Below are positions 36,989 through 47,300 of a DNA stretch of 64,000 nucleotides, piece after piece. The first letter of the stretch is position 1; every line of letters begins with the position of its first letter. A model generated the notes under the pieces. That model saw nothing but the letters and a program-made list of their open reading frames with translations, did no database searches and had not been told where the DNA came from. Source of the stretch: Schizochytrium sp. CCTCC M209059 (taxonomy: Eukaryota; Sar; Bigyra; Thraustochytrida; Thraustochytriidae); assembly GCA_000818945.1 (NCBI GenBank), contig KN805395.1, forward strand, positions 1-64,000. Reading direction: 5' to 3'. The position numbers and the translations under genes are program-made.

Positions 36989-37124
36989 CTTGCTAGCTAG
37001 TTGTGTTGAGCTTGGTCGAAGGAAACGTCCACCTCCGAGTTCTTTCCTTTTCCGGTACTGTATACCAGGAAGGTGCACCGGAATGTAATGTAACGTCAGT
37101 CATCTGTGATTCTTACTCCTACGC

Positions 37125-37154
37125 CCAGCCAGCCAGCCAGCCAGCCAGCCAGCC
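37125..37154. repeat. (CCAG)n tetranucleotide repeat
   Basis: About seven tandem CCAG units in the tetraspanin leader or promoter. Confidence 0.85.
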
Positions 37155-38197
37155 GGCCAGGCCGGCAGCCGGCCTGTCTCTCTTTCTTTCTCCGTCTTTC
37201 AGCCCTCTTCGCCCGTTCTCTCCGCCGCGGGCCTTCCTCTTCCCGCCGCTCTCCCTCCCTCTCGAGGCATCCGACCGGTTGGAGTGGCGCTGGACGCGCG
37301 AGTGCGCACCGCACACCGCACAAAGCCACTCCGCCTCCTCCTCCAGCCCGGCCTGGTCCGGGTACTCGTGCTCGTGCTCGTCCATCATCAAGAACAAGGC
37401 TGGACGCAGGTCTCTCGGCGATGCAGCACGTGCCGCAGGCCGGCCATATCGTCGTCGTCCTTGTCGGCGTTCTCGACGTCCTCGTTGGCGTCCTCGTCGG
37501 CGTCCTCGTCCGCCACGAACCAGCGGGCGAGCGAGGGAGCGAGGGAGGGTAAGGTAAACCGGGGTGCCTGCCTGGCTATCTCTCTCTCGAGTTTCGTGCC
37601 GACGGGGCAGACGGACCTCGACGGACGCACGCCTTGCGCGCCCGCCGACCCGCCTGGCGCCCGCGCGCCGTCCGGAATGCACGTACCTTGCTTGGATCGA
37701 GGAGCGTCTCCGTCTCCGGCTGGACTCGAAGAAGCGGGGCGTTCGAGTTCTGGTCTCCCGCGCGGCGCCTCCTCACTCGTCGAGCAGGCACCGCTCGCAA
37801 GATAGAGAAGCAGCGCGCGCACACGGAGAAAGAAGAAAAGGAGAGGAAAAAGAGGACCGGCCAGCGCGGAGGGGAGCCGTAGCCGGCGTTTAGGGTACTT
37901 CTACCTGCGGCCATCTTAACGCAGGGGGAGGGGGTGTGCACCTCGAAAATGCTTGGCCGCGCCCGCGCCCGGCTCCTGGTGCCGCTGGTGCTGCAGCTGG
38001 CTGCTGCAGCTGGTGCAGCTGGTGCCAGTGGAGCTGGTGCCGGTGGAGCTGCTGCAGGCGCGCGCGCACTCGGCCCGCTCCGGCGACGGCCCGGGAGCCC
38101 ATCGGCTGCCGCGGGCCGCTTTCGCAGCTGCAGGTACCTACGGCCGCGGAGCGAGCGCGTGCCGCGTTCATCGCCTCCAGCCAGCTGCGACAGACAC

Positions 38198-38211
38198 GAC
38201 TACTAGTAGTC
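38198..38211. repeat. 14-bp perfect palindrome
   Basis: GACTACTAGTAGTC equals its own reverse complement. It lies 407 bp upstream of the 395-aa protein start. Confidence 0.85.
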
Positions 38212-38617
38212 TACTAGGCCCAGGCCTAGGCGCGTCGGGGTAGAATCGGAAGTACTGGTGGCCCGCGCTGGATCGCTAGGACACGCAAAGTACCCCCAGG
38301 CGACCCAGCTTAACGCGGGACCGTCACGCGCGATTGGCCAGGTACGTAGAGAGAGTCCAAAGTGGGAAAAACGCGGGGGCAGGGGTTTTCCCGAGGCGGG
38401 AGAAACCGCAGAAAGAGGTGAAACGACGGAGAGAGAGGTTTGCGTAACGGAATTTAAAACGTCCGCAACGCGTTTTGCCGCGATCGATCGAGAAGGGAGA
38501 ATGAATGAATGAAGGAGTCGAGCACGACTTGGAGTACGATGGACCGGCCCAAAGAAGCAAGAGCGCACGAGCACGCACGGACCGTCCGAAGACACGGCGT
38601 GGCGAGTCGAGCGCACC

Positions 38618-39805
38618 ATGACGACGCCACGGCCAGAGATGGCCCTCGCAGGCCTGCAGCGCGAGCAGCAGGACCTCAATACGCGCCTGTACGGAGGGCT
38701 CGGCAAAGGTGGCCCGACATGCGGCAGCGACAGCTGCGGTGACAACGACCACGTTCACGACGGTTGCTGCGGCCACGGTGGCACGGGGAACCCTTACATC
38801 GACGAGGCCGACGGCTTTGTAGACCCGGGTCTTGCGCAATGCTGCATCAAAGAGCTCGAGGATAACCGCAAATGGAACGAGCTCAACGAGAGTCTGCGTC
38901 GTGTCGATCCCGTGGCAAAAGCGGAGCGCGAAGCTCGCGAGGTCGTCGTTCTTGCCGCGCCTCCCGCTAAAACACAATCAGTGCACGATTGGGTAGCATC
39001 TGTCCCCTGCACACATGATCATGACGCTGGATCGCAAAGTACTCCGACGGCGCAAGATGCCGAAGAAGATGACGACTCGGATGCCGAGATCGACGCCCTC
39101 CTCGCGGAATGGGAGGACGACGACGACGTGCTGCAGAAACTCGCCCAAGTCCGCCTTGCAGAACACAGCAATCAACGCGCAAAGTCTGTTTCTATATTAT
39201 CTTCGCCTGCCTCTCTACAAGCTTGGTTTCAAACTGCCGCGTCTGCGTCTGCGTCTTCGAATCTGCAAAGCAGTGATCACCCCGCGTCGAACCTTCTCCA
39301 GGCGCGACTCCTCCTCATTACGGGTTGCGAGAGTGCCGAGGGTGGCAATCAGTATACAAGCGATATGCTTGCGCAGAGTGCTCACGATGCGCTGCTGCGC
39401 ATCGTACAGACGCAAAATGCATTTGCAGCAGCACGCACGCCCGGGGCGCTGCTTTCCCAAGACCACCCGCTACGCGCGGCTGCAGCATCCTTGAATGGCG
39501 GCCGTCTCCGCGACGAAGAGGACCTGCCTTGTGTCCTTGCCATTTCCAGCGCAAACCACCGCCCCATGGCGCTTCTCCCGCGCAAGAAGATCGCGCAGGA
39601 CCCTGGTGCTATCGATTCCTTGGCGCAGTGGCTTTTGCATACTCTAATGGCAGAGAACGAGCGTGCACGACACCACGGTGCGGGCACGAACGATGACGAC
39701 GAGGATGAGGCATTCTGCGATCGACCCGGGTGCGGCAGACGTTTTCCCCACGAGCATGTGAAACGCGACGCCAAGGATGGGATGAGCGACTATGTGTCGT
39801 TTTGA
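38618..39805 (+). CDS. Unknown acidic protein with Cys/His C-terminal motif
   Basis: 395 residues, ATG start, TGA stop; no family recognised. The N-terminal 60 residues contain a Cys/His cluster (CGSDSCGDNDHVHDGCCGHGG). Acidic blocks follow (EEDDDSDAEIDALLAEWEDDDD, about 145-168). A middle region is Ala/Ser/Leu-rich. The C-terminus has an acidic DDDEDEAF followed by CDRPGCGRRFPHEH, where two Cys and two His could form a small zinc site (C-x4-C-x6-H-x-H). Both Cys/His clusters suggest metal binding, which is inference. No signal peptide or membrane segment is visible. It ends convergent with the AP-3 mu gene, 176 bp away. Function unknown. Confidence 0.72.
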   Translation: MTTPRPEMALAGLQREQQDLNTRLYGGLGKGGPTCGSDSCGDNDHVHDGCCGHGGTGNPYIDEADGFVDPGLAQCCIKELEDNRKWNELNESLRRVDPVAKAEREAREVVVLAAPPAKTQSVHDWVASVPCTHDHDAGSQSTPTAQDAEEDDDSDAEIDALLAEWEDDDDVLQKLAQVRLAEHSNQRAKSVSILSSPASLQAWFQTAASASASSNLQSSDHPASNLLQARLLLITGCESAEGGNQYTSDMLAQSAHDALLRIVQTQNAFAAARTPGALLSQDHPLRAAAASLNGGRLRDEEDLPCVLAISSANHRPMALLPRKKIAQDPGAIDSLAQWLLHTLMAENERARHHGAGTNDDDEDEAFCDRPGCGRRFPHEHVKRDAKDGMSDYVSF

Positions 39806-39981
39806 ATGACACCAGAGTCTCTCTGGCGAGAATCAAACCAAAGGGTTCTCGTGTGCACATGCTGGGCCCAATCTTTCTTTCGCTCGACAGATCCGTCATT
39901 GCTTGCATGCGCTCGAGTTCCTTTCCTCCTTCATTATCATCATCATCGACAACATTTTTGTTTCCCGCGGGCACTGGCGCT

Positions 39982-41611
39982 TCAAGCTCGCACCTCGACG
40001 CGCTCCGCTTTGAGGATGCTGCGAACGTACTTGTACGGCACGTACGACTCGCGATTCACCTGCAAGTCAGAGACGGAGATTTTGGAGACCGAGCAGTCTG
40101 CGAGCTTGAACTGCAAGAGAACCGTGAGCGTTTCGTCAAACGCCGGCGATCCAGGCAGAAACGTAAAAGCTCCCGTGAGCTTGCAACTCCCATCGCGTGG
40201 CATCTTGCCAATTTCCCATCTGCACTCTTTGGTGGTTTCGTCGCACATGACCACGCCGTGCGAGCTCTTGAGATCTGTGGACCGCACCGTCTTAGGAAAT
40301 GGAATAATGATTGTAATCTTCTCCACCTCATTCGATTTTTTGGGCGGGAGCAAATGTGCCAGAGGCTTGCTTCCAACCATCACCTCGATTCGTCCTTCCT
40401 CACGCGAGCTTGACGTGATTTGTGGCTTGCAGTAAATGGGAAGGGGCACGTTTCCAAAGGTACGCCGTCCCGACGAGGGATCCTCACTCGAAAACTGACG
40501 AGGGTCCACGCTGTACTTCATGAGCGTAAACGCGCCATCTGGAGGAATGAAGGAAAGCGTGCGATCTTGTTCAAATCGCGTCGTACGCACGCATGGATGT
40601 AACGAAAAGTCGCGCAAAATCCACGGGTCATTCAAGTTCAGGGAAAGGTCTGGGACGCCGGAAAGCTTGCTCGTGCAAAGAAGCTCTCCGTTCACCTCGC
40701 AAGAGACAATCGCCCCGTTCCGCCCAATGATGCAGTCAATGCTCTCCACAATATCAAGATAAATAGAGTTGACGTTGTAGCGCACGCCCTGACGGCGCCA
40801 CGGCACCAGAGACGGCTGCCCGACAGGAAGCTCGTCCGCAACGGCACTTTTCCCAGACACTGCTGCAGCAATGCGCCCCGAGATCGAGGGAGGAGCAATG
40901 CGCTCTTTCAGCGCATTACTCTCGGTCGTCATGGGAAAGCCATTGTCGCACATTTCCTCGAGCAGCTGATAAAACGTTGAAAAGTTCTCCTTGATGCTCA
41001 CGTCATCCACCTGGCCAATGTATTCCTCGAAAACGTCCATTACTCTGTGCATGAATTCCATCACTAGCAATGGCGGTTGCTCGCCCCCCAACACACACAG
41101 GAGGAAGAGCTTCGATCGGTAAACGTTGACCAAGTACAGATTTGCCGTAGAAATTACGGGCACGACGTCGGCCGGATCGCCGCATCGCGCCACTTCATGC
41201 AAAAAGAGGTCCACGAGGTTTCGGCTCGTGACTTTGCGCCAGTGCTTCTCGATGAGCACTTCGCTGCGTAAACAAAAGAAGTTACGAATAAGTTTACACG
41301 GTCAGATGAGGGTGCTAAGTTAGCCAACCTGAACGAGAGAAATAAATTAGATGAACGAACACAGGGGTGAATGAATATCGTCACCTCGCCGTCTCTCCAG
41401 CTCTCGGTCGTCGTCTGTTCTCTCCTCCTGGCAATGACGCCCAGGGAAGCAACCAGGCAAGCAAGCAAGCAAGCAGGCAAGCAACGAACAAAACAACGAA
41501 CGAACGAACGAACGAACGGTAAGCGCTAACTATCTTCGTTCGCTGGTCCACGTCCTCGCTGATGCCAAGCTAAACGTACCCTGAGTCGCTGAGAATAAAA
41601 AGGCTTTGCAT
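39982..41611 (-). CDS. AP3M: AP-3 adaptor complex mu subunit, two exons
   Basis: Medium chain of AP-3, which sorts cargo from endosomes to lysosome-like organelles by reading tyrosine motifs. The protein is 437 residues from exon 1 (41611-41580, 32 nt, encoding MQSLFILSDS plus two bases) and exon 2 (41263-39982). The intron has donor GTACGTTT and acceptor TTTACGCAG. The join makes a Gly codon and restores the conserved start ...SLF(I/L)...SGE(V)LIEKHW of AP-3 mu. Without exon 1, exon 2 has no usable ATG. The N-terminal longin-like domain (1-140) is followed by a mu-homology domain (about 170-437), with LPVGQPSLVPWRRQGV, KLSGVPDLSL and LSFIPPDGAFTLMKY as family signatures. These favour AP-3 over AP-1/2. 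The head-to-head neighbour is UBL5, 408 bp away. Confidence 0.93.
41264..41579 (-). other. Intron 1 of AP-3 mu, repeat-filled
   Basis: 316-nt GT-AG intron. It carries GCAA tetramers at 41454-41484 and GAAC tetramers at 41498-41518, just downstream of the donor on the minus strand. Confidence 0.9.
41454..41518. repeat. (GCAA)n and (CGAA)n repeats inside the AP-3 mu intron
   Basis: Two adjoining tetranucleotide arrays (GCAAGCAA and GAACGAAC) separated by a short A/C-rich spacer. Confidence 0.85.
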
Positions 41612-42019
41612 CGTAGTCACCTGCCGACACTGTCCTCTTCCCTCACACAAGCACGCAGAGAGGTACGCAGAGAGGCAGGGGCACGCTCGGCACGCACGTC
41701 AGCCTTTTTTGTCTCTTTTTGGTTTTAGCTTGGCCTCGCCGTCGTTGCTCTGCCATTCGCTGGATGCTTTGGAAGCTTTAGAAGCTTTGTAATCTGGACC
41801 CAAAAGCGCTTCGTGCGTCGAGAACTTCTTTCGGTGAAGAGCAGCAGCTCGCGAACGGACGGCGGACGACGAGAGCGGGTCCGGGCGGCAAGTCGATCCT
41901 CCAGGACAGGGCGGCAAGAAGGCACGGGAACGTGGTCACTGCCGCGTTTCCTCTTGTTTCCTGTCCGCGTCTTTGTGTGCGACAAACGGGATCGGCTCGT
42001 GAGCTCAAGAGAAAAGAAG
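41612..42019. promoter_or_regulatory. Divergent promoter region, AP-3 mu / UBL5
   Basis: 408 bp between the two divergent start codons. No clear TATA element is seen. It includes AGAGAGGCAGG-type purine strings near 41660. Confidence 0.5.
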
Positions 42020-42318
42020 ATGATCGAAATTGTACTGGACGACCGCCTGGGGAAAAAGGTGCGCGTGGTAAGTTGAACATATGTATCGAGCGGAAGTCCA
42101 AGGAAAAGATCGAAAGCTGACGAATTCGCATCTTGCTTTCACAGAAATGTAACGAGGATGATACCATCGGTGACCTGAAAAAGATGGCAGCTGCACAGCT
42201 CGGAACACGGCCGGAAAAGCTGCGTCTGCAAAAATGGAACACCGTCTTTAAAGACCACATTACTCTCGATCTGTACGAACTTTCGGATGGATCCTCCATT
42301 GAACTTTACTATAACTGA
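42020..42318 (+). CDS. UBL5: Ubiquitin-like modifier UBL5/Hub1, two exons
   Basis: 73-residue ubiquitin-like protein encoded by exon 1 (42020-42067, 16 codons) and exon 2 (42145-42318). The 77-nt intron has donor GTAAGT and acceptor TTTCACAG, and falls exactly between codons for Val16 and Lys17. The start MIEIVLDDRLGKKVRV and the end LYELSDGSSIELYYN match UBL5/Hub1, as does the exact length of 73. It ends Tyr-Tyr-Asn instead of the di-Gly of ubiquitin, as known for this family, so it is not conjugated through a C-terminal Gly. Hub1/UBL5 binds spliceosomal proteins such as Snu66 and affects splice-site choice. A poly(A) signal AATAAA lies at 42373-42378. Confidence 0.96.
42068..42144 (+). other. 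Intron of UBL5
   Basis: 77-nt phase-0 intron, donor GTAAGTTG, acceptor GCTTTCACAG. Confidence 0.92.
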
Positions 42319-42670
42319 TTTCTACACCGCATATTCTTTTTCGCATTTTTTTCTTCTCTTACCCAAATGAAAAATAAAGCGTATCGGTTTGCTCACAGTT
42401 GGCAGCAGTCAAAATATGCTTCATTTGTTCTCAGCAATTGAGAGAATCCCCAAGATGGTTCTACGACTGATTTTGTTTGAAAAACTTGCTTGCATCTACA
42501 GTACTTTGGCTACTTTACTTTCTGCTTTGCTTTGCTTTGCTTCACTGTGCTTAGGTGACAAACTTGTACAAACATCACGTGCGCGCAAGGCCGAGAGGTT
42601 GGGCTCAGGCTCCTAATTCTCCAACATATAGCTCAATTGCGCACAATGCCGAGAGGTTGGGCTCAGGCTC
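42319..42670. other. Convergent intergenic region with duplicated gene end
   Basis: 3' flank of UBL5 with AATAAA at 42373-42378, a short TTTGC run near 42525-42545, and a duplicated copy of the O-fucosyltransferase 3' end. No other gene. Confidence 0.7.
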
Positions 42671-42695
42671 CTAATTCTCCAGCATATAGCTCATC
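42580..42695. repeat. 58-bp tandem duplication covering a stop codon
   Basis: Two adjacent 58-bp units (starts 42580 and 42638) are identical over 46 bases but for one change. The right copy contains the last seven codons and TAG of the O-fucosyltransferase gene; the left copy lies just beyond its stop. Confidence 0.9.
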
Positions 42696-44155
42696 ATGAC
42701 TTCGCCGTCAAAGTTCCCAGCATAGGCGCGATTTGACCTTGCAATCGCGCCAGGCTGATTGTAATCAGTCGTGTGAAAGTAGAATCCTCGTGGCGAAGGC
42801 AAATCTTCCGAGGCTCGAAGGTTTGTTTGAGACTCCGGATGCATGTACCCACGCAAACGATGAATGTGCGCCGTAAAAGAAGAATACATTGTCCCCACAA
42901 AAATTCGTCCCGCGGCGCACACCAGCTGCTCCACCATTCCCTCATACTTTGGATCGAGACGACCCATTCTCGCGTGCACTCTTTCGCGCAGGTCTGGCAT
43001 GCGGATCGCCTCGATACCAAGCTCCCGGAAACGATCGAAAAACCCTTCCTTGGTCTCATCGGTCGCAATGTACACGCGCTCCCCTGACGTCAACAGTGCA
43101 CGCACATTGTCCGCCGTTACGGAACCATCTACAAAAGCGCTCTTGTACTGCAGTTCATTACGTCGAATGTGCAGGGCGGAAAACGTCCCAAATCCACCCA
43201 TCTCAAATATGTAGGCTTCAGCAGCGCGCACAATGTGTGGGGCATAGACAAAGGTCTCGCGACAGAATCTGCGAACAGCCTGATGTGCAGCGATTGCGCG
43301 CGGATTATGATAAAAAAATGCCGGAACCCCCGACAAGTATCGTAGACTTTTACTCACGTGCATCGGAAAGTGCAAGACTTTCGCTTCAGAATGGATCTCA
43401 ATGGCCGGGTTAAAAATGTCAAAGTCTCGCTTGTAGGAAGGGCCCGAGGGCCAAATCAGGGCGTCCTGCGATTCTCGCAGCCACAAAAAATACTCCGTGT
43501 GGTGACCATTGCTCACAGCCTGCGGATGGCTCGCTTCTTGAACGAGGTGCTCAGGGATGCCCATACGGGCCGCTTCTCTCCGGAGAAACTCCTCTGTAGA
43601 GATCACTTGGACCTGCTTCGAAAGGACCGAAAAGTCATAGTAGTCTTCGTAACCCGAAGTTTGCCCCTCTCGTCGCTTGGCGAATGTCGTAATTGGGCCC
43701 CGATCGAGCAAATACCATCGACATCGCGGAGGAAGCACCAGGATGCGCCCGGTCACCTTGGCTGCCACCACAAAGACCTCAAAAGCGAGCCGGATGTTGT
43801 TCCATCCCCCCGTGTCGTCCTCAAAGGTTACGTAGCGCTCGTGGTCCACTGGGGCTTTGGGCCGTAGCGGGAATTCTGTGCCAGCACTTGGCGCTCGCTC
43901 CCAGTAGCGAAGGCCCGCCGTGTATCCGGAAGCCGTGATTTGACCCGAGCCCAAGAAACTCACGCTGGCACTTTCGGTGTAGTACGCCTTTGTCGCCGCC
44001 GTGAACACAAGCACAAAGGCGAGCGCCAGCGCCGCGAAGAGTATTTTCAGGGGCCAGGGTGCGGGCTGTTGTCGCGTGTGCCCCCCGTGCGCGCGAAAGT
44101 GGGCTGCGAAGCGACGGCTGCCGCCCTCGCGCAGACGCGACGCCCGCGAGGACAT
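42671..44155 (-). CDS. O-fucosyltransferase-like type II membrane protein
   Basis: 494 residues from the ATG of MSSRASRLRE; the frame is open twelve codons upstream but only to a TTG. A single signal anchor (about 35-55, LKILFAALALAFVLVFTAA) follows a basic N-terminus, giving Golgi type II topology. The lumenal domain shows the GDP-fucose O-fucosyltransferase pattern: GGWNNIRLAFE (116-126) at the sugar-nucleotide site, ALHIRRNELQYK as the HxR-type motif, then VYIATDE and QLVCAAGRIFVGTMYSSFTAHI near the C-terminus. It would transfer fucose or a related sugar to protein or glycan; the acceptor is not known. The start lies 195 bp from the kinesin start. The family could also be described as a plant-type O-FucT-like glycosyltransferase. 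Confidence 0.82.
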   Translation of the reverse strand: MSSRASRLREGGSRRFAAHFRAHGGHTRQQPAPWPLKILFAALALAFVLVFTAATKAYYTESASVSFLGSGQITASGYTAGLRYWERAPSAGTEFPLRPKAPVDHERYVTFEDDTGGWNNIRLAFEVFVVAAKVTGRILVLPPRCRWYLLDRGPITTFAKRREGQTSGYEDYYDFSVLSKQVQVISTEEFLRREAARMGIPEHLVQEASHPQAVSNGHHTEYFLWLRESQDALIWPSGPSYKRDFDIFNPAIEIHSEAKVLHFPMHVSKSLRYLSGVPAFFYHNPRAIAAHQAVRRFCRETFVYAPHIVRAAEAYIFEMGGFGTFSALHIRRNELQYKSAFVDGSVTADNVRALLTSGERVYIATDETKEGFFDRFRELGIEAIRMPDLRERVHARMGRLDPKYEGMVEQLVCAAGRIFVGTMYSSFTAHIHRLRGYMHPESQTNLRASEDLPSPRGFYFHTTDYNQPGAIARSNRAYAGNFDGEVMMSYMLEN

Positions 44156-44350
44156 GGCGTCGAGAGCCGCCCGCGTTTTACGGGCAACCAACTCGAAGTT
44201 GGTTTTACTCGGCTTGTACTGGTATTATTTTTGCTCCCGAACGCGCTCGCCAAGCAAGGTGCAAGGCGTGGTCCTTTGTGGGTCTCGAGGGGCATAACCG
44301 CCTGCAAACGCAGGGTCTCGCCCGCCGGCAAGCGCGCGGCGAGCGGCGCG
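44156..44350. promoter_or_regulatory. Compact divergent promoter, O-fucosyltransferase / kinesin
   Basis: 195 bp separate two divergent start codons, so promoters and leaders must overlap. The middle holds an AT-richer GGTATTATTTTTGCTC stretch. The kinesin frame stays open through this region but without family similarity. Confidence 0.55.
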
Positions 44351-47300
44351 ATGGCGGGCGGTAGCGGAGGGCGTGAGAACATCCGCGTGGTCGTGCGTAT
44401 TCGTCCCGATGAGGTCAGACCTGGCTCCAAGGATGTGAAGAAAGCGCGCGCCGCCAAGGGGGGGGCCGCCACCTCGTCGTCCCTGACGTCGTCATTGACG
44501 TCTTCGTCGCAGGCGAGAACGGAGAAAACCGGCGCCTCGTGTGTCCGGCAGGTCTCGCAAGCATCGCTCGAGGTCTTGCGCGGAGACAAACCTCGTACCT
44601 TTCACTTTGACCGCATTTTCGGCCCCGAAACAGCGCAAGAGGACGTCTATGCCGCCGTCGACCCGCTCGTGGCATCGACCATTCAAGGTTACAATGCCAC
44701 CATTTTTGCGTACGGATCGACGGGATCCGGCAAGACGCACACGATCAGCGGTGCACCGGGTTGTGAAGGCATTATTCCCCGTGCGGTGCACCGCATCTTT
44801 GCGCTCGCAGGCGAGCTTGCGGACCGGGAAGCCGATGGCATCGTTTTGGTGCAAATGGGCTACGTGGAACTCTACAACAACCAGTTCAAGGATCTCCTGT
44901 ATTCTCATGCTCAGCACGGTGACGCCTCTTCTTCCGCCTCCACCGCTACATCCGCCGCTGCTACTTCGTCGGCGAGATCAACTTCGCATCGAATTGAACT
45001 ACACACGACAAAGTCGGGATCCGTGTTTTTGAGCGGAACGCCTTCTCTGCACACGCCTGTAACCAGCGCACAAGAAGCACTTCGCCTCATTCAACTTGGC
45101 TCGCGCAACCGCGCCGTTGGTGCCACGGACTGTAACGAGCATAGCTCGCGAAGCCACGCGATTCTCACCTTTTACGTCGAGAGCCGCATCCCAAGCGCCA
45201 ATGGGGCCACCTCGGTGGCCAAACTCGGCAAGCTACATCTCGTCGATCTTGCTGGAAGCGAGCGTCTCACGCTGTCCAAGGCCGAGGGCCAGACGCTGAC
45301 AGAGACGCAAAACATCAACCTGTCATTGTCTACCCTAGGTGATGTTCTCTCGGCGCTCTCACGTCTCCACTCTTCGGGGAGCAAGGCTAGCAGCCGTCGC
45401 GCCGCCACCGCTGCGGATCGTGCCTGTGTCCCCTACAGAAACAGCAAGCTCACCTTTTTGCTCAAAGATTCGCTGGGTGGCAATTCGAAAACCCTCATGA
45501 TCGCGACCATTCGGACCCCGGACCTGTATCAGCAGCAGACGCTCATGACTCTCATGTACGCCGAGCGCGCCAAGAAAATTGAGAACCGCATTCAACTCAA
45601 CACCGACACCGAAGGCGACTCCAAGGCCGCAGCTCTCGTAGCAGAGGTCGAGCGCCTCAAGATGCAACTGCGAAAACGGGAAGCTGACTTTGAACGTCTC
45701 AGTCGACAAACAACCGCAGGCAATGGCGGACCTCTTGATGCTGCGAGCGAACGCCATCGCATGGAGCAGCTCGCCAAGCTGGCGCAAGAAAATGAGCTTG
45801 AAAAGGATCGCCTCGAGGCCTGTCTTCGCCAGGTCGTGCACAATCACGCCTCCACGCTAACCGTGCAGCAGGAAAAATACAGCTCTCTGCAATTCAAGCT
45901 TGCCGAGTACAAGGACGTCTTTGACAAACAGCGTGTGGAAATTGAAACCTTGCGCGAGTCGATTCGCGAGCTCGCCAACGGGGCCACCGAAGACGAGGTC
46001 GAGGAAATGAAGGCCATGGTGGAGAAACTTGCACGCGCTCTTGGCGCTGCACGCCAAGAAGCCCTCGTGCAGGCCAATCACGTCAAGCAACTCGAGCATC
46101 AACTCCGTGCCGCTCGTGAACGCGTTCGAGGCCAATCCTCGCAGCACGGTGCTGCGCAGCTCCAAGTTGACGAGCTGCGAGATCAGCTAAAAACATCGCG
46201 CCACCAATACGAGGCGCTCAAGTCTGCCAGCGTCGATACGTTGCGTGAGCTGGAGCGCGTGCGTCGCGCCGAGACTGCACAGAAATTACGCATCACCGCG
46301 CTTGAACAGGAACAAGAGCAAACGCAAACCCAGCTGCAGAGAGCTGAACAAACGGCGGCTTCAAGTGCTTCGGAACCTTGCGAGACCTGCGTCACCACGC
46401 GGGCAAAGTATGACGCTGCTATCGCCTCCCTTCACGAACAAATCCGCGAGACACTCCTGGACAAAGACACACAACTTCACGAGCTCACACAGGAGCGCGA
46501 ACAGCTCCGCGCTCAAAAACAAGAACTCGAGGCTCAAAAATCCTCCGTTCTCACAGCCGCCTCAGAGGCTCAAGCGCTTGCGGCGGAAATGCAATCGCAG
46601 CGAGATGCACTGCGCTCGCAACTGCAAGCCGCGCAAGAGCGAGCCCAGAAGGCAGATGCCCTTGAAATACGTCTCAACAATGCCGAGAAGGAAGGCGCTC
46701 GATTCAAACAGAATGCAGCAGCAGAGCGCGAGCGCCGCGAACGTGAGTTCAATGCGCTTCAGCATACCGCAAAAGCGCTCAAGTCGCAGCTCGCCGAAGC
46801 AGACGCGCAAACATCGTCCCTTGAAGAGGTCAAGTCTGCGCTGGTCCAGGTTCGCGCACAGCTTACAGACGCCAAGCGCACTGTCGAGCAGAAGGCCTCG
46901 CGTCTGGCCGAACTCGACGCACAGCTCGAAAGCGAACGCATTGCTGCATCAAAACGCGAAAGGGCCTTGCATGAGCGCCTCGACGCTCTCCACAAAGAAC
47001 ATACCCAGACAATGCAGAACGAAAAGACTTTTGCGGATGCGCTCGAAGCACTTCGCCAAAAACATACCGAGGCCGTTCACCGTGCCGAAACATTGGAAAG
47101 AGAACGTAATTCCTTGCAGGCCGAAGCCCAAGGTCGTTCTGCTAGTCTTGCTCAGCAGCTGAAAGATGCAGACGCCGCGCAAAAAGAACTTCGCGACCAG
47201 CTTCTCGCCGCGTTCGACGAAGCCGCAAAAGCTAGACACGAGCGAGACACGGCGCTCGACCGTGCCGAGACGCTCATTCAACAAGCCAAACAAGGTGCGC

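Larger units (their letters stand above)
36989..38617. other. GC-rich divergent intergenic region
   Basis: 1.63 kb between the tetraspanin (-) and the 395-aa protein (+) starts. It has a CCAG repeat at 37125-37154, imperfect GCTGGTGC/GCAGCTG repeats near 37976-38060 and a 14-bp palindrome at 38198. Several 90-190 codon frames overlap on both strands but are Arg/Ser/Pro-rich composition artefacts. No gene is supported. Confidence 0.55.

Noticed and set aside
43940..44350. Upstream extension of the kinesin frame
   Set aside because: It overlaps the divergent O-fucosyltransferase coding region and has no motor-like sequence; the ATG at 44351 directly precedes the conserved VVVRIRP strand.
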